Part shown: positions 1 through 8,023 of the stretch, piece after piece
Numbering within the stretch: position 1 is the stretch's first letter
Layout of the letters: the number at the start of each line of letters is the position of its first letter
NCBI GenBank assembly: GCA_027071075.1
Contig: JALSUU010000277.1
Location: 4,513-49,884, forward strand
Length of the DNA stretch: 45,372 bases
Source: Sulfurimonas sp.
GTDB taxonomy: Bacteria; Campylobacterota; Campylobacteria; Campylobacterales; Sulfurimonadaceae
Direction of reading: 5' to 3'
Made by a program: the position numbers and the translations under genes
The notes under the pieces: generated by a model
The model's input: the letters and a program-made list of their open reading frames with translations, nothing else
What the model was told of the DNA's origin: nothing
Database searches by the model: none

Positions 1-467
1 TTTTCATCAGCAAAAAGCATAAGGTTTTTTATATTGTCAGCTTTTAGTGTTAAAAAAACATTGATAATCGATGCACTCCCAATATCTAGCTTACTTACAA
101 GTGGTGTCTTTGCATCACGAGGGAGCAAAACTGCTGAGACCTTATCACGCACATCATTGGTCGCTTCATTTATATCGCGTTTTAGAAAAAACTTTATAGT
201 AACGACACTTACACCCTCACTACTTGAAGAGATGATACTATCAACTCCACCGATGCTAGAAACAGCCTCTTCTATCTTGTCTGTTACTTGAGACTCCATT
301 GTTGCAGCCTCTGCACCAGGGTAGATGGTTTTTACTGTTACTAGTGGAAAGTCAACATTTGGAAAGAGTGCAGCACTCATAGATTTGTAACTCATTAATC
401 CAAAAATGATTAATGAGACAACATACATTAGTGTCGTTATGGGTCTATTTATTGCGAACTTATACAT
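1..467 (-). CDS. RND-family efflux transporter, N-terminal part (cut by window edge)
   Basis: Translating the minus strand from the ATG at 467-465 gives a protein that begins MYKFAINRPITTLMYVVSLI, and the frame stays open to base 1. The first segment is a membrane helix. It is followed by the start of a periplasmic porter domain with ALFPNVDFPLV, TIYPGAEAATME and SSSSEGVSVVTIKF, which is the standard opening of HAE1/AcrB-like proton-driven pumps (known family pattern). It starts 6 nt after the adaptor stop codon, so the two are probably co-translated. The pump would sit in the inner membrane and work with the adaptor and the TolC-like channel upstream. About 155 of the roughly 1,000 residues expected are visible, so the substrate cannot be judged. 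Confidence 0.92.
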   Translation of the reverse strand, partial: MYKFAINRPITTLMYVVSLIIFGLMSYKSMSAALFPNVDFPLVTVKTIYPGAEAATMESQVTDKIEEAVSSIGGVDSIISSSSEGVSVVTIKFFLKRDINEATNDVRDKVSAVLLPRDAKTPLVSKLDIGSASIINVFLTLKADNIKNLMLFADE

Positions 468-473
468 AATCTA

Positions 474-1184
474 CTACTTTGTATCAGGTACTATGATGTA
501 CCCATCGCCAAAAAGTCCAACAAGAAGACCTTTTGCCTTTACCTCAGCTTGCATCTTTCTGTTATGTATGTTTGCAGATGGATAAATCTTTGAGATCACT
601 CCACTACGCTCTTGTACATCACCATCAATTTTGTACTTAAATGTATCGCCAACTTTTACTTTACTATAGTACTTTTGATCAAATTCAACGATTAACTTAC
701 GCGCACTCTTACTCTGAATCTTATACACAGTTTTCAGTGAAACTCCACTCACAGTATCACCAAGTTCTATATCTTTAAAGTAAATCACCCCATCAAATGG
801 AGCTTTTAAAAATGTTTTCGCATACTTAGCCTCTTGGTATGTGAGTGCATTTTTTGCATTTTCATACTTAAAAGCGAAGATATCAAACTTACTCTCATCG
901 ATCAAGTGTTTTACTTTTTCTTGACGCTCATAATCTTTTGCAGCATACTTGAGGACAGTTTTTGCACTCTCTACATTTGCTTTTTTATCATCATTTACCA
1001 AGACCGCTAAAATATCGCCTTTTTTTACACTTGAGGCCATATCAAAGTTTACTTTTTTCACTATGCCACCTGCATCAAAAGCGAGTGATGCACTTCTTTG
1101 TGCTTCTACATTAAATGTCGCATATATCTCACTTGCACCTAAAGAAATCACTAAACCCATCAATCCTAAAATTATCTTATTCAC
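474..1184 (-). CDS. Periplasmic adaptor (membrane fusion protein) of RND efflux system
   Basis: The 236-residue protein has an N-terminal signal peptide (about residues 1-18). A short biotinyl-lipoyl-like half follows (GGIVKKVNFDMASSVKKGD), then a helical hairpin (about 65-120), the second lipoyl half (FLKAPFDGVIYFKDIELGD) and a beta-barrel region. This order is typical of HlyD/AcrA adaptors, which bridge an inner-membrane pump and an outer-membrane channel. It is shorter than most AcrA proteins (about 380), mainly because the hairpin and membrane-proximal parts are small. Its start overlaps the end of the TolC-like gene by 8 nt, and the RND pump follows at once, so these form one operon. Confidence 0.88.
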   Translation of the reverse strand: MNKIILGLMGLVISLGASEIYATFNVEAQRSASLAFDAGGIVKKVNFDMASSVKKGDILAVLVNDDKKANVESAKTVLKYAAKDYERQEKVKHLIDESKFDIFAFKYENAKNALTYQEAKYAKTFLKAPFDGVIYFKDIELGDTVSGVSLKTVYKIQSKSARKLIVEFDQKYYSKVKVGDTFKYKIDGDVQERSGVISKIYPSANIHNRKMQAEVKAKGLLVGLFGDGYIIVPDTK

Positions 1185-2415
1185 TTAAATACTCCCCAAG
1201 TTTTTTTCCATTGTAAAAATAATACAAAGCATACGCTAACTCTAAATTATTTAAAGATGTTTCGTATGTCGCCTTTGCCTCTGTCTGTGTAGAGAGTGCA
1301 TCAAGATAGACAACATTATCGACTATTCCTGAGTTATACTTCTCAGTTATCGTTTTTAGAGCACTACTTGCAGACTTTAACGCACTCTTAGAACTCTTAA
1401 TATTCAACTCTGCTGTTTTAATACGCTCTCTAGCTAGTTCCTGCTGTAATTTTTGCTCTTTTGTTTGGTACTTTATCTTCTCATTTAAGGCATCCGCTTG
1501 TAAAACGACCGCTCTCTTCGCCTCACCTAAAACACCAAAGTCTAAAAGTCTAAAGTTGAGTGTTGCTACTATTTTATTTTGATGTGTGATTTGATCTATC
1601 ACTTGACCACCAAATTTTGCATCATCCATATAACCATACAAACTATAAGTATCTTCTAACTTTATCTGAGGATAGTAGTAGCTATCTATCACCTCTGATG
1701 CACTCATCAAAGAACGCTTTGTTGCACGCAAAGAGTCAATAGCTACAAGCTCTTCATTCTCAACTTCACTCACTTTTTTAAACGCTGATGCATCAAGAGT
1801 TTTTACTTGTAAACCTACTTGTAACTCTAAAGATTTTTTCAGTGAAAACAGTTCAAACTTTATAGACTCAATAGCATAAACATTTGAATCATATGCAGAT
1901 TGTAATCTATCCACATCATCACTTGTCGCTAAGGAAGCTTTAAAAAACTGCTTCATTCTCTCTAGTTGTGCTAAAACGGCTTTGGATGCCTCTTCTCTGG
2001 CACGGAGCCTCGACTCAGTACTTTTAATGTTATAAAATTTTTGCACTATGGAGAGTTCTACAGAGTTTTTCACAGACTCTACATCAAACTGACTTGAGAG
2101 AAAGGAACTCTTTTTTTGCTTGATTGTATCTCTTTTCGCCCCTCCATTATAAACCTCATAACTCAGTTTTGCAAAACCAGAGTAAGTAGTCCCTGGCTGA
2201 AAAGGATTTGGGGCATCACTTCTTTGATAAAAAGCACCCATATCAAGCGTAGGGTAGAGACTATTTTGGCTTGATTGTAAATCACTCTTTTTTGACTCTG
2301 AGAGAAGTTTTTGTGAAACTATAAGCTCATTAGAACTAGTCGCAAACTCTAAAAGAGACTTCAAACTCTGTGCATAAACAAAGATAGGTAGTAAAAGGAG
2401 TAAATACTTTATCAT
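1177..2415 (-). CDS. TolC-like outer membrane efflux channel
   Basis: The 412-residue protein has a signal peptide (about 1-16). The rest is long, heptad-like helices rich in Ala, Leu, Ser and Lys in two similar halves, with the beta segments expected of outer-membrane factor trimers (for example TYSGFAKLSYEVYNGG near residues 78-93). This is the pattern of the OEP/TolC family, which forms the outer-membrane exit duct. The ATG overlaps the tetR stop (ATGA, 2412-2415), so translation is probably coupled to the regulator gene. Length and context support an export role, but the substrate is unknown. Confidence 0.87.
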   Translation of the reverse strand: MIKYLLLLLPIFVYAQSLKSLLEFATSSNELIVSQKLLSESKKSDLQSSQNSLYPTLDMGAFYQRSDAPNPFQPGTTYSGFAKLSYEVYNGGAKRDTIKQKKSSFLSSQFDVESVKNSVELSIVQKFYNIKSTESRLRAREEASKAVLAQLERMKQFFKASLATSDDVDRLQSAYDSNVYAIESIKFELFSLKKSLELQVGLQVKTLDASAFKKVSEVENEELVAIDSLRATKRSLMSASEVIDSYYYPQIKLEDTYSLYGYMDDAKFGGQVIDQITHQNKIVATLNFRLLDFGVLGEAKRAVVLQADALNEKIKYQTKEQKLQQELARERIKTAELNIKSSKSALKSASSALKTITEKYNSGIVDNVVYLDALSTQTEAKATYETSLNNLELAYALYYFYNGKKLGEYLSE

Positions 2416-3008
2416 CTTTGTACCTCCAACATATCAAAAAGTGCATCATAAAACTGATGCAACTCAGACTCTAAATCATCTATAATATCTGTCACACTAC
2501 TTTTTATAAACATACCCTCTCCTACGGCAAAGATGCCTTTTGTAAACGCTTGAGCATTTGGCTGTAACTCACCGCTCTCTATGCCCAACTCTATAATAGA
2601 CACAAACCAAGAGAAGTAATCTTTAGTTATACTACTCTGCATAGCTATCATATTAGAATCAGGTTGTACGAGAGAGATAGAGATAAACTCCTTATAGAGC
2701 TGGCGTAGCTCAACATCCTCTTCACAGTAAAAAAAGCGTGAAAATCGTTTTATCTTCTCTCTTGTAGATTTGAGTTCGCTGATTTCTAAAAACATCTCTT
2801 GATTACGCTCTTGAATCAAGTTATTTACTATCTCAAAGATAATATCTTCTTTATTTTTAAAGTACTCATAAATAGTACCCTTCCCCACACCAGCAGTCTT
2901 TGCAATCTGTGAAATAGTTAAATCATTGATACCATTTTGAAAAAAAATCTCTTTACATGAAAGTGCGATATCTCGTCTCTTTTGTACCTTATCTACAATA
3001 ATCGCCAT
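2412..3008 (-). CDS. TetR/AcrR-family transcriptional regulator
   Basis: The 198-residue protein has the N-terminal TetR DNA-binding domain. Residues about 25-55 read FFQNGINDLTISQIAKTAGV then GKGTIYEYFKNKEDI, which matches the family helix-turn-helix and its GTIYxYFxxKEdL signature. The remaining residues form a helical ligand-binding domain of usual length. It is the first gene of the efflux operon and lies next to a perfect inverted repeat (3029-3041), so it probably represses its own operon and responds to an efflux substrate. This regulation is inferred from position; the ligand is not known. Confidence 0.92.
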   Translation of the reverse strand: MAIIVDKVQKRRDIALSCKEIFFQNGINDLTISQIAKTAGVGKGTIYEYFKNKEDIIFEIVNNLIQERNQEMFLEISELKSTREKIKRFSRFFYCEEDVELRQLYKEFISISLVQPDSNMIAMQSSITKDYFSWFVSIIELGIESGELQPNAQAFTKGIFAVGEGMFIKSSVTDIIDDLESELHQFYDALFDMLEVQR

Positions 3009-3028
3009 ACAACCCCTTTAAAAATGAC

Positions 3029-3041
3029 TGACCGTCGGTCA
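3029..3041. promoter_or_regulatory. TetR-type operator palindrome
   Basis: TGACCG-T-CGGTCA is a perfect 6+1+6 inverted repeat, 20 bases upstream of the tetR start codon. Its shape and the TGACCG half-site resemble operators of AcrR/TetR-type efflux regulators. A TATAAA-like -10 box for the minus strand lies at 3055-3060, which would place the palindrome just after the transcription start. Binding by the adjacent TetR is an inference. Confidence 0.75.
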
Positions 3042-3100
3042 ATTAAAAATTAATTTTATAATGTTCTTGCTTAATTTGGAGTAAAGATTTATGACAGATA

Positions 3101-3139
3101 AAATTCTCTAACAAAACATCACCTGTGTTAGAGATTTTT
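3101..3139 (-). terminator. Intrinsic terminator of the lipoprotein/transglycosylase operon
   Basis: A 9-bp perfect stem (TCTCTAACA at 3105-3113 with TGTTAGAGA at 3126-3134) encloses a 12-nt loop. On the minus strand it is followed by a T-rich stretch (AATTTTATC); on the plus strand by five T, so it could stop transcription both ways. The transglycosylase stop codon lies inside one arm. Confidence 0.65.
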
Positions 3140-4291
3140 ATATACTACTTTATAGACCTTCATTCTTTTGTTTACTCGTTTTAAGTAGTGCTTAGGTTCA
3201 TCGTACTTCAAGTCACTTAAAAGTTTGTCATAGACTTCATCTGCTGAGAGCTTATTAATCTTTGGTGCTGCTTTGTTCATGTTATGTGTTCTTGTAAAAG
3301 CCCATGCTATATTTCCTGCTCCAGTATTGTATGCAGCTATAGTGCAGTAGAGCCTACTTTTTGGATTTTTTATCTTTTTAAGATAACTATAGTAGAGTAT
3401 ATGGAGGTATGCACTTCCCATCTCAATGTTGTTTGAGCTATCGTAAAGATAAGTTGCACTTGGCATATTCCCACGCTTTTTTAAGAATCTAAAGGCATCT
3501 TTTCCTGCTGTTCGAGGGACTATCTGCATCAAACCAAAGGCAGGTATGTGAGATTTTGCAAAAGGGTTGAAATCACTCTCTGTTTGCATGATTGCAAAAA
3601 GAAGTGCAACAGGCATTTCAAACTCTTTCGAGTTTTTAGATACATCACTTTGATAGACTTGGGAGAGTTTTATTTTAGAGTTTTTTGGTAGTTTTACTGT
3701 TACCTTATAAACTCTTTCACCTTCTATTTTCGATGGTGTTGTTGTGATTTTATTCTCTTTGAGAGTATTCTGTGCATACTTTTTAACATCTTTTTGTGTA
3801 GGTCTCTTTTTAAAAAGTACTGTTGCTAAAATAGGTGTAGCTTTTACCTCTGATGTAACTACATCTTGAGTGTGAGAAATTTTTGCAACTCTTTTTTGTA
3901 GAGGATCTGTTTTTACAACCTCTTTTGTATTTTTACTCACAGCATACGAGATTCTCTCTTGAAATCTTTTTTTTGCATCATTGAGATTTTTGGCTATAAC
4001 TTCTACAGTATAACTATTGTTCTCAAAATCAACCTTGGAACGACTCTGCTTATCTTGAGAATAACTTACCCACCTCTTTTTTGTTGAAAGTTCTGGCTTT
4101 TTCCAGTAGGTTTTGAGTTCTTTTTTATAAGTTGCATACTCTTTTTCTAGTTGGGTTTTATAATCTTTAAATTCTCTGTTTTGAGTTGTTTTCATCTGCT
4201 CAAACTCTGCTTTCATTTTGGCTATTTCAGCCTCTTTAGAGTAAGAAAATAGGAGAGTTGTAAGTGTGAGTAAAAGAAGTATTTTTTTCAT
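3128..4291 (-). CDS. MltC-like lytic murein transglycosylase
   Basis: The 387-residue protein has a signal peptide (about 1-16), a charged coiled-coil stretch (about 19-62), a middle region like the MltC N-terminal domain (about 85-215) and a C-terminal SLT lysozyme-like domain (about 215-375). The SLT signature is clear: MQTESDFNP with the presumed catalytic Glu at 238, AFGLMQIVP (251-259) and AAYNTGAGN. The enzyme family cleaves peptidoglycan glycan strands to 1,6-anhydro ends in the periplasm. Unlike E. coli MltC it has no lipobox Cys, so it is probably soluble or anchored by the uncleaved helix. It follows two Lpp20-like lipoprotein genes by 9 nt and likely shares their promoter. Confidence 0.88.
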   Translation of the reverse strand: MKKILLLLTLTTLLFSYSKEAEIAKMKAEFEQMKTTQNREFKDYKTQLEKEYATYKKELKTYWKKPELSTKKRWVSYSQDKQSRSKVDFENNSYTVEVIAKNLNDAKKRFQERISYAVSKNTKEVVKTDPLQKRVAKISHTQDVVTSEVKATPILATVLFKKRPTQKDVKKYAQNTLKENKITTTPSKIEGERVYKVTVKLPKNSKIKLSQVYQSDVSKNSKEFEMPVALLFAIMQTESDFNPFAKSHIPAFGLMQIVPRTAGKDAFRFLKKRGNMPSATYLYDSSNNIEMGSAYLHILYYSYLKKIKNPKSRLYCTIAAYNTGAGNIAWAFTRTHNMNKAAPKINKLSADEVYDKLLSDLKYDEPKHYLKRVNKRMKVYKVVYKNL

Positions 4292-4300
4292 AATCTAACC

Positions 4301-4699
4301 TTATTTATCTAGTACCATCCAAATATAAAACTCTTTTGAACTCTTATCCATCCAAACATCTTGAATATGCGCAGTTATATGACTTGATGTTTTATAGTTA
4401 CTATGCTCATCAGTATTCACATATGTTTTTGAATTTTTTGTCATCTCATTTTTGTGCATATTGAGCTGTACGGTTACATCTGTTTGCAATGAAAGCTCAT
4501 CTAATGCTCGTGTAATCGCAAGTTTTCTTTGTGAAGAGAAAGATTGGTCATAAGTGCGTCCCGCAATACCAACAGCACCACGGAAACCATCCTTATTCGG
4601 ATTCATAATCCAACTAGGTTTCGCTGATGGATTTACTTGCGATGAACACGCTACAAATAATAAGAAAAATACAACTACGAAAGAGTGTATTTTTAGCAT
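4301..4699 (-). CDS. Short LPP20-family lipoprotein
   Basis: The 132-residue protein has a lipoprotein signal peptide ending LFVAC with the lipidated Cys at 18. The mature part has the LPP20 pattern: PSWIMNP, GAVGIAGRTYDQ, then a helix RKLAITRALDELSLQ and a closing beta strand FYIWMVLDK. It lies 3 nt downstream of a longer protein with the same plan, which suggests an old tandem duplication. Lpp20 proteins are membrane-attached lipoproteins in Helicobacter, and related FlgP proteins build a flagellar basal disk in Campylobacter. Nothing here decides between these roles. Confidence 0.75.
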   Translation of the reverse strand: MLKIHSFVVVFFLLFVACSSQVNPSAKPSWIMNPNKDGFRGAVGIAGRTYDQSFSSQRKLAITRALDELSLQTDVTVQLNMHKNEMTKNSKTYVNTDEHSNYKTSSHITAHIQDVWMDKSSKEFYIWMVLDK

Positions 4700-4702
4700 A
4701 AC

Positions 4703-5275
4703 TTATTTTTCTAAAGCTGCATCAAGTGAATCGAAAGCTTTTGAAGCTTGAAACTGTTGCCAAAGTGCTTCATCATTTTTTAGACTCGTTTTCACAGCAT
4801 TTTTTACTTTGTTGTTTATGAAGTCTTCAGGAACTGTTACTAGCATATAAAGGTTTCCAGAAGGAGCAGTCCATGCATCAATTTGCTTTGAACCATTTAA
4901 GTTTACATTTGCTATTTGATCTGTAACTGATTGCGTTACTTGATCCACTGTTTCTCTATCTCCAGCACCTGTTGTTTGTGTAAAACCTTTCATTCTATCT
5001 TTTACTTGTGTCTGAATCTGTTGTGCTAAATCAGAACGACCGTTCATCATAGCTACTTTTCTCATATGTCCAATGCCAGCAGCACTTTTGTTTGCTATAC
5101 CAACACCTGCATAAGCACCCTCAACTACAGGTACACAAGTCCACTTTGGCGCTAAAACACCCTCTTGCTTACAAGCAAAATTCGCTGATTCTGGTTTTGG
5201 AGTCTCTCCACCACATCCGATAAGAGTAGCTGCAAGTAGAGCAGCTGATGAGATTGATACGATAGTTTTTTTCAT
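4703..5275 (-). CDS. LPP20-family lipoprotein (Lpp20/FlgP-like)
   Basis: The 190-residue protein carries a clear lipobox (TLIGC, Cys 21). The mature part has PKWTCVPVVEGAYAGVGIA, a helix starting RKVAMMNGRSDLAQQIQ, a middle linker with many Gln and Thr, and a C-terminal strand GNLYMLVTVPE. This is the LPP20 fold pattern seen in H. pylori Lpp20 (about 175 residues) and Campylobacter FlgP. It is the first gene of an operon with a strong promoter (5303-5331), followed by a short paralogue and a lytic transglycosylase, so a cell-envelope or wall-associated role is likely. Two extra Cys at about 34 and 47 could form a disulfide. Confidence 0.82.
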   Translation of the reverse strand: MKKTIVSISSAALLAATLIGCGGETPKPESANFACKQEGVLAPKWTCVPVVEGAYAGVGIANKSAAGIGHMRKVAMMNGRSDLAQQIQTQVKDRMKGFTQTTGAGDRETVDQVTQSVTDQIANVNLNGSKQIDAWTAPSGNLYMLVTVPEDFINNKVKNAVKTSLKNDEALWQQFQASKAFDSLDAALEK

Positions 5276-5302
5276 AAGATTAGTCCTTTTATTAATAACT
5301 AA

Positions 5303-5331
5303 ATTATAGCTTGATAATCCTTAAATGTCAT
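5303..5331 (-). promoter_or_regulatory. Sigma-70 promoter for the Lpp20 operon
   Basis: On the minus strand, ATGACA (5326-5331; five of six match TTGACA) is separated by 17 bp from a perfect TATAAT (5303-5308). The lipoprotein ATG lies 27 bases downstream of the -10 box. Confidence 0.75.
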
Positions 5332-5380
5332 TATAATTTAACTTCAAATCATATTTATACTTTTCTATGTATTTTTAATG

Positions 5381-5386
5381 TATAAT
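5381..5386 (+). promoter_or_regulatory. -10 box for the GT2 sugar-phosphate synthase
   Basis: A perfect TATAAT lies 28 bases upstream of the ATG at 5415. There is no good -35 box, which is usual for Campylobacterota sigma-70 promoters. Confidence 0.5.
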
Positions 5387-5414
5387 CTTAAAAATAAATT
5401 TTAGAAGATTAAAT

Positions 5415-6122
5415 ATGAAAATAATAGTAATTATTCCTACTTATGATGAGAAAGAGAATATAAATGAAATCATTGCTGCAGTATTATCTCAGCATGAAGC
5501 TTTGGAAGTGTTAATAGTTGATGACAATTCTCCTGATGGAACTGCTTCTATGGTTGAAGCCTTACAAAATGAGAGCAAGAGAGTACACTTGCATAAACGC
5601 GCAGGAAAGTTAGGTCTTGGGAGTGCGTATCGTGAAGGGTATGTCATCGCTTTAGAAAAAGGTGCTGATTATGTTGTTCAAATGGATGCTGATTTCTCTC
5701 ATAATCCAAAATATCTTCTTGACATGATAGCCTTAAAAGATGATGCAGATGTGATTATTGGCTCTCGCTATATCAAAGGAATCAGTGTCTTAAACTGGCC
5801 TCTTCGTAGAATTTTACTGAGTTACTTTGCAAATCAATATGCAAAATTTATTACAGGTGTACAAGTAGAAGACTTAACTGCTGGTTTTAAGTTTATCTCA
5901 AAAGAGGCACTCTCTCGTGTGAACCTTTCAAAAGTAAAAAGTAATGGTTATGGATTTCAAATAGAGATGAATTATGCTTTTGCATCAACGGGTTCAAGCA
6001 TCAAAGAGACACCTATCCTTTTTATGGATAGAGAACATGGGGTCTCTAAGATGAATAAAGAGATTATCTTAGAAGCACTTATTGGTGTGTGGGCTTTTCG
6101 ATTGAAAAATTACTCTGTTTAG
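5415..6122 (+). CDS. Polyprenyl-phosphate sugar synthase (DPM1-like GT2)
   Basis: The 235-residue protein is a GT-A family 2 glycosyltransferase. It has the N-terminal VIIPTYDEKENI, the VDDNSPDGT nucleotide-binding motif (35-43), GLGSAYREGY, and the metal-binding DAD (91-93) in VVQMDADFSHNP. This set matches dolichyl/polyprenol-phosphate mannose synthases, which move a sugar from a nucleotide to a lipid phosphate at the cytoplasmic face. There are no C-terminal membrane helices, so it is a soluble or peripheral form. Together with the opposing GT39-like and GtrA-like genes it could supply a lipid-linked sugar that is flipped and used outside. The sugar is not determined by sequence. Its last 4 bases overlap the end of the next gene. 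Confidence 0.9.
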   Translation: MKIIVIIPTYDEKENINEIIAAVLSQHEALEVLIVDDNSPDGTASMVEALQNESKRVHLHKRAGKLGLGSAYREGYVIALEKGADYVVQMDADFSHNPKYLLDMIALKDDADVIIGSRYIKGISVLNWPLRRILLSYFANQYAKFITGVQVEDLTAGFKFISKEALSRVNLSKVKSNGYGFQIEMNYAFASTGSSIKETPILFMDREHGVSKMNKEIILEALIGVWAFRLKNYSV

Positions 6123-7537
6123 TTTTTAAACTCTACAAAATAGTAACGCAATTTTCTAAAAGAGACTTTTTTCTTGAGGAGTGCAATCTCTTTTTTATTA
6201 TGAAAGAGAGTTTCAAGTTCTTTTATATGCTCTGGTTTTTTCCCTACATAAAGACATTTTCCAAGTGAAGGAATTGTTTTGAGTGGATTCTCTAGTGAGA
6301 TATTAAGATCTTTGTTTCTCCATATATTGTAGTTTGAAAATCTTGCATCGTTGAGAACAAGCACATTTTTGTACTTTTTAAAGAAGTAAGCGACTTCAGA
6401 TCCATGGTACCCATCTATAAGAATATAATCATACTTTCCTACATCTAAATGTAAATTTTCTATATCTTTTTTAAATCTATCAATTTGTCCAAGTCTGGAG
6501 AAGAGCTGTTTAACTGCTTTGAAATTTTGATCACCAAGTGGTGTTTTGATTGTAATAAATATAACACTGCTTAAAAGTAGTGCTGCTGTGAGGAGTTTTT
6601 TATAGTTTCCTTTTGCCATGTAGTAGCCAAGAAGAACTGTTGCACTAAGATACGCTGGTGCCGCCCACTGAGCATTTGCATGTTTAAAGGCTGAGTTGTA
6701 GATAAAAAAGAGTAAAGTAAAGAGAAAAGGGAGTAAAAGATAACTCTTTTTTTTCTCAAAACGCGTCTTATCTCTAATGATGAAATAGAGCAGAGGCAGG
6801 AGATAAAAAGGATGAAAAAGTATAAGTTGTGGCGATACAAATTTCCACAACTCTCGTGCTTGAAAAACTTTTTCTTTCGCTACACCATGATGGAGTTGAA
6901 AAGTAAAAGAGATAAAATCATGCTGATAGTTCCAGTAAAGAACTGGTGAAAACACTACTATAGCAATAAGTATTGCGAAGTAGAGATACTTATCTTTAAA
7001 GAGTTCCCGTTTGTATATAAGAAGATACAGAACAAGTGCAAAGATAATCAAAATACCAGTATATTTTGAGAGAAGCATAGCGCCTGCTGCAAATCCTACA
7101 AGCAGAGCATACTTTTTTTTCTCTTCAAATATATAGACATATCCACTGTATAGTAGGAGGGTAGTAAAAAACATAAGTGGGATATCTGGAGATATTATAG
7201 TTGATGCAGCAATGATAATAATACTACTTACAAAGATATAAAAAGTATAGATAGCTGTTTTTTCATCAAACATCTTTTTTGCTAATAGATAAAGAAAATA
7301 TGCACTTCCTGCGACAAGAAGAGGTGCACTGAGTCTTAAAAAAAGTGGATTATCTCCAAATAAGGTAGAGAGTTTAATCATATATGCAACCATTGGAGGA
7401 TGATCAAAGTAAGAAAAATCTAATCTTTTAGACCACATCCAGTAGTAAGTTTCGTCAGAATAGACCCAAATAAATTTGTTGGCTATAATGTTAAATAGTG
7501 TATATAAAAGTAAAAACAGTTGTTCTCTTCTTCGCAT
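6119..7537 (-). CDS. GT39/PMT-like integral membrane glycosyltransferase
   Basis: The 472-residue protein has about 10-12 hydrophobic helices followed by a soluble C-terminal part (about 350-472). The first outside loop contains YSDETYYWMW (acidic pair at 28-29) and SYFDHPPMV (45-48), the hallmark acidic and HPP motifs of ArnT/PMT-type enzymes. Such enzymes transfer a sugar from a polyprenyl phosphate to lipid A, protein or glycan on the periplasmic face. It starts within the stop codon of the GtrA-like gene (TAATG), so the two are translationally coupled. The acceptor cannot be inferred. Confidence 0.85.
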   Translation of the reverse strand: MRRREQLFLLLYTLFNIIANKFIWVYSDETYYWMWSKRLDFSYFDHPPMVAYMIKLSTLFGDNPLFLRLSAPLLVAGSAYFLYLLAKKMFDEKTAIYTFYIFVSSIIIIAASTIISPDIPLMFFTTLLLYSGYVYIFEEKKKYALLVGFAAGAMLLSKYTGILIIFALVLYLLIYKRELFKDKYLYFAILIAIVVFSPVLYWNYQHDFISFTFQLHHGVAKEKVFQARELWKFVSPQLILFHPFYLLPLLYFIIRDKTRFEKKKSYLLLPFLFTLLFFIYNSAFKHANAQWAAPAYLSATVLLGYYMAKGNYKKLLTAALLLSSVIFITIKTPLGDQNFKAVKQLFSRLGQIDRFKKDIENLHLDVGKYDYILIDGYHGSEVAYFFKKYKNVLVLNDARFSNYNIWRNKDLNISLENPLKTIPSLGKCLYVGKKPEHIKELETLFHNKKEIALLKKKVSFRKLRYYFVEFKN

Positions 7538-7938
7538 TACTCTACATCCTCTCTATTTTTTGCAAAGATAACGAGATAACTTCCTACAAAATTAAATCCC
7601 ATAGCCACACCAATACCTAAAACCTGACCTATAATTTTTGTGATGTTTCCATCATCAAAGTTCATTACAAAAAGATTGAGTACTCCAAGGTTAATCATAA
7701 AGCTAGAGAGATTTAAGATGAAGTATTTCACAAATTTTTGTTTTGTTTGTGTGTTATGGTCTTTAAATGTCCATTTTTTATTAAGCGTGTAGTTTTGTGT
7801 TACTGCAAAAACAAATGCTACAATGGAAGCGATATTGTAATTTACATCTAAAAAAATAAGCGCACTAAATATAGCTATATTTGTAACCGAACCAAGTGCT
7901 CCAACAGAAGAGAATTTTAAAATTTTATTTATTATCAT
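7537..7938 (-). CDS. GtrA-family membrane protein (putative lipid-linked sugar flippase)
   Basis: The 133-residue protein has four predicted membrane helices. Near the N-terminus it has KFSSVGALGSVTNIAIFSAL, and in the middle FVFAVTQNYTLNKKWTFKD, which are the GtrA family signatures (basic loop with NYxxNKKWTF). GtrA proteins are thought to flip polyprenyl-phosphate-linked sugars across the inner membrane. It overlaps the membrane glycosyltransferase gene by one base. A TATAAT -10 box for the minus strand is at 7965-7970, 27 bases upstream. Confidence 0.87.
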   Translation of the reverse strand: MIINKILKFSSVGALGSVTNIAIFSALIFLDVNYNIASIVAFVFAVTQNYTLNKKWTFKDHNTQTKQKFVKYFILNLSSFMINLGVLNLFVMNFDDGNITKIIGQVLGIGVAMGFNFVGSYLVIFAKNREDVE

Positions 7939-8023
7939 TATGTCTCGTAATAGTTTATGGCTTTATTATACACAAAAAAAAGAAAAAAGTGTAGATTTAG
8001 TGTAAAGCAGATAAAATTGCACC

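Noticed and set aside
34..291. Plus-strand open frame of 85 codons
   Set aside because: It is antisense to the RND pump, which has clear family motifs on the minus strand.
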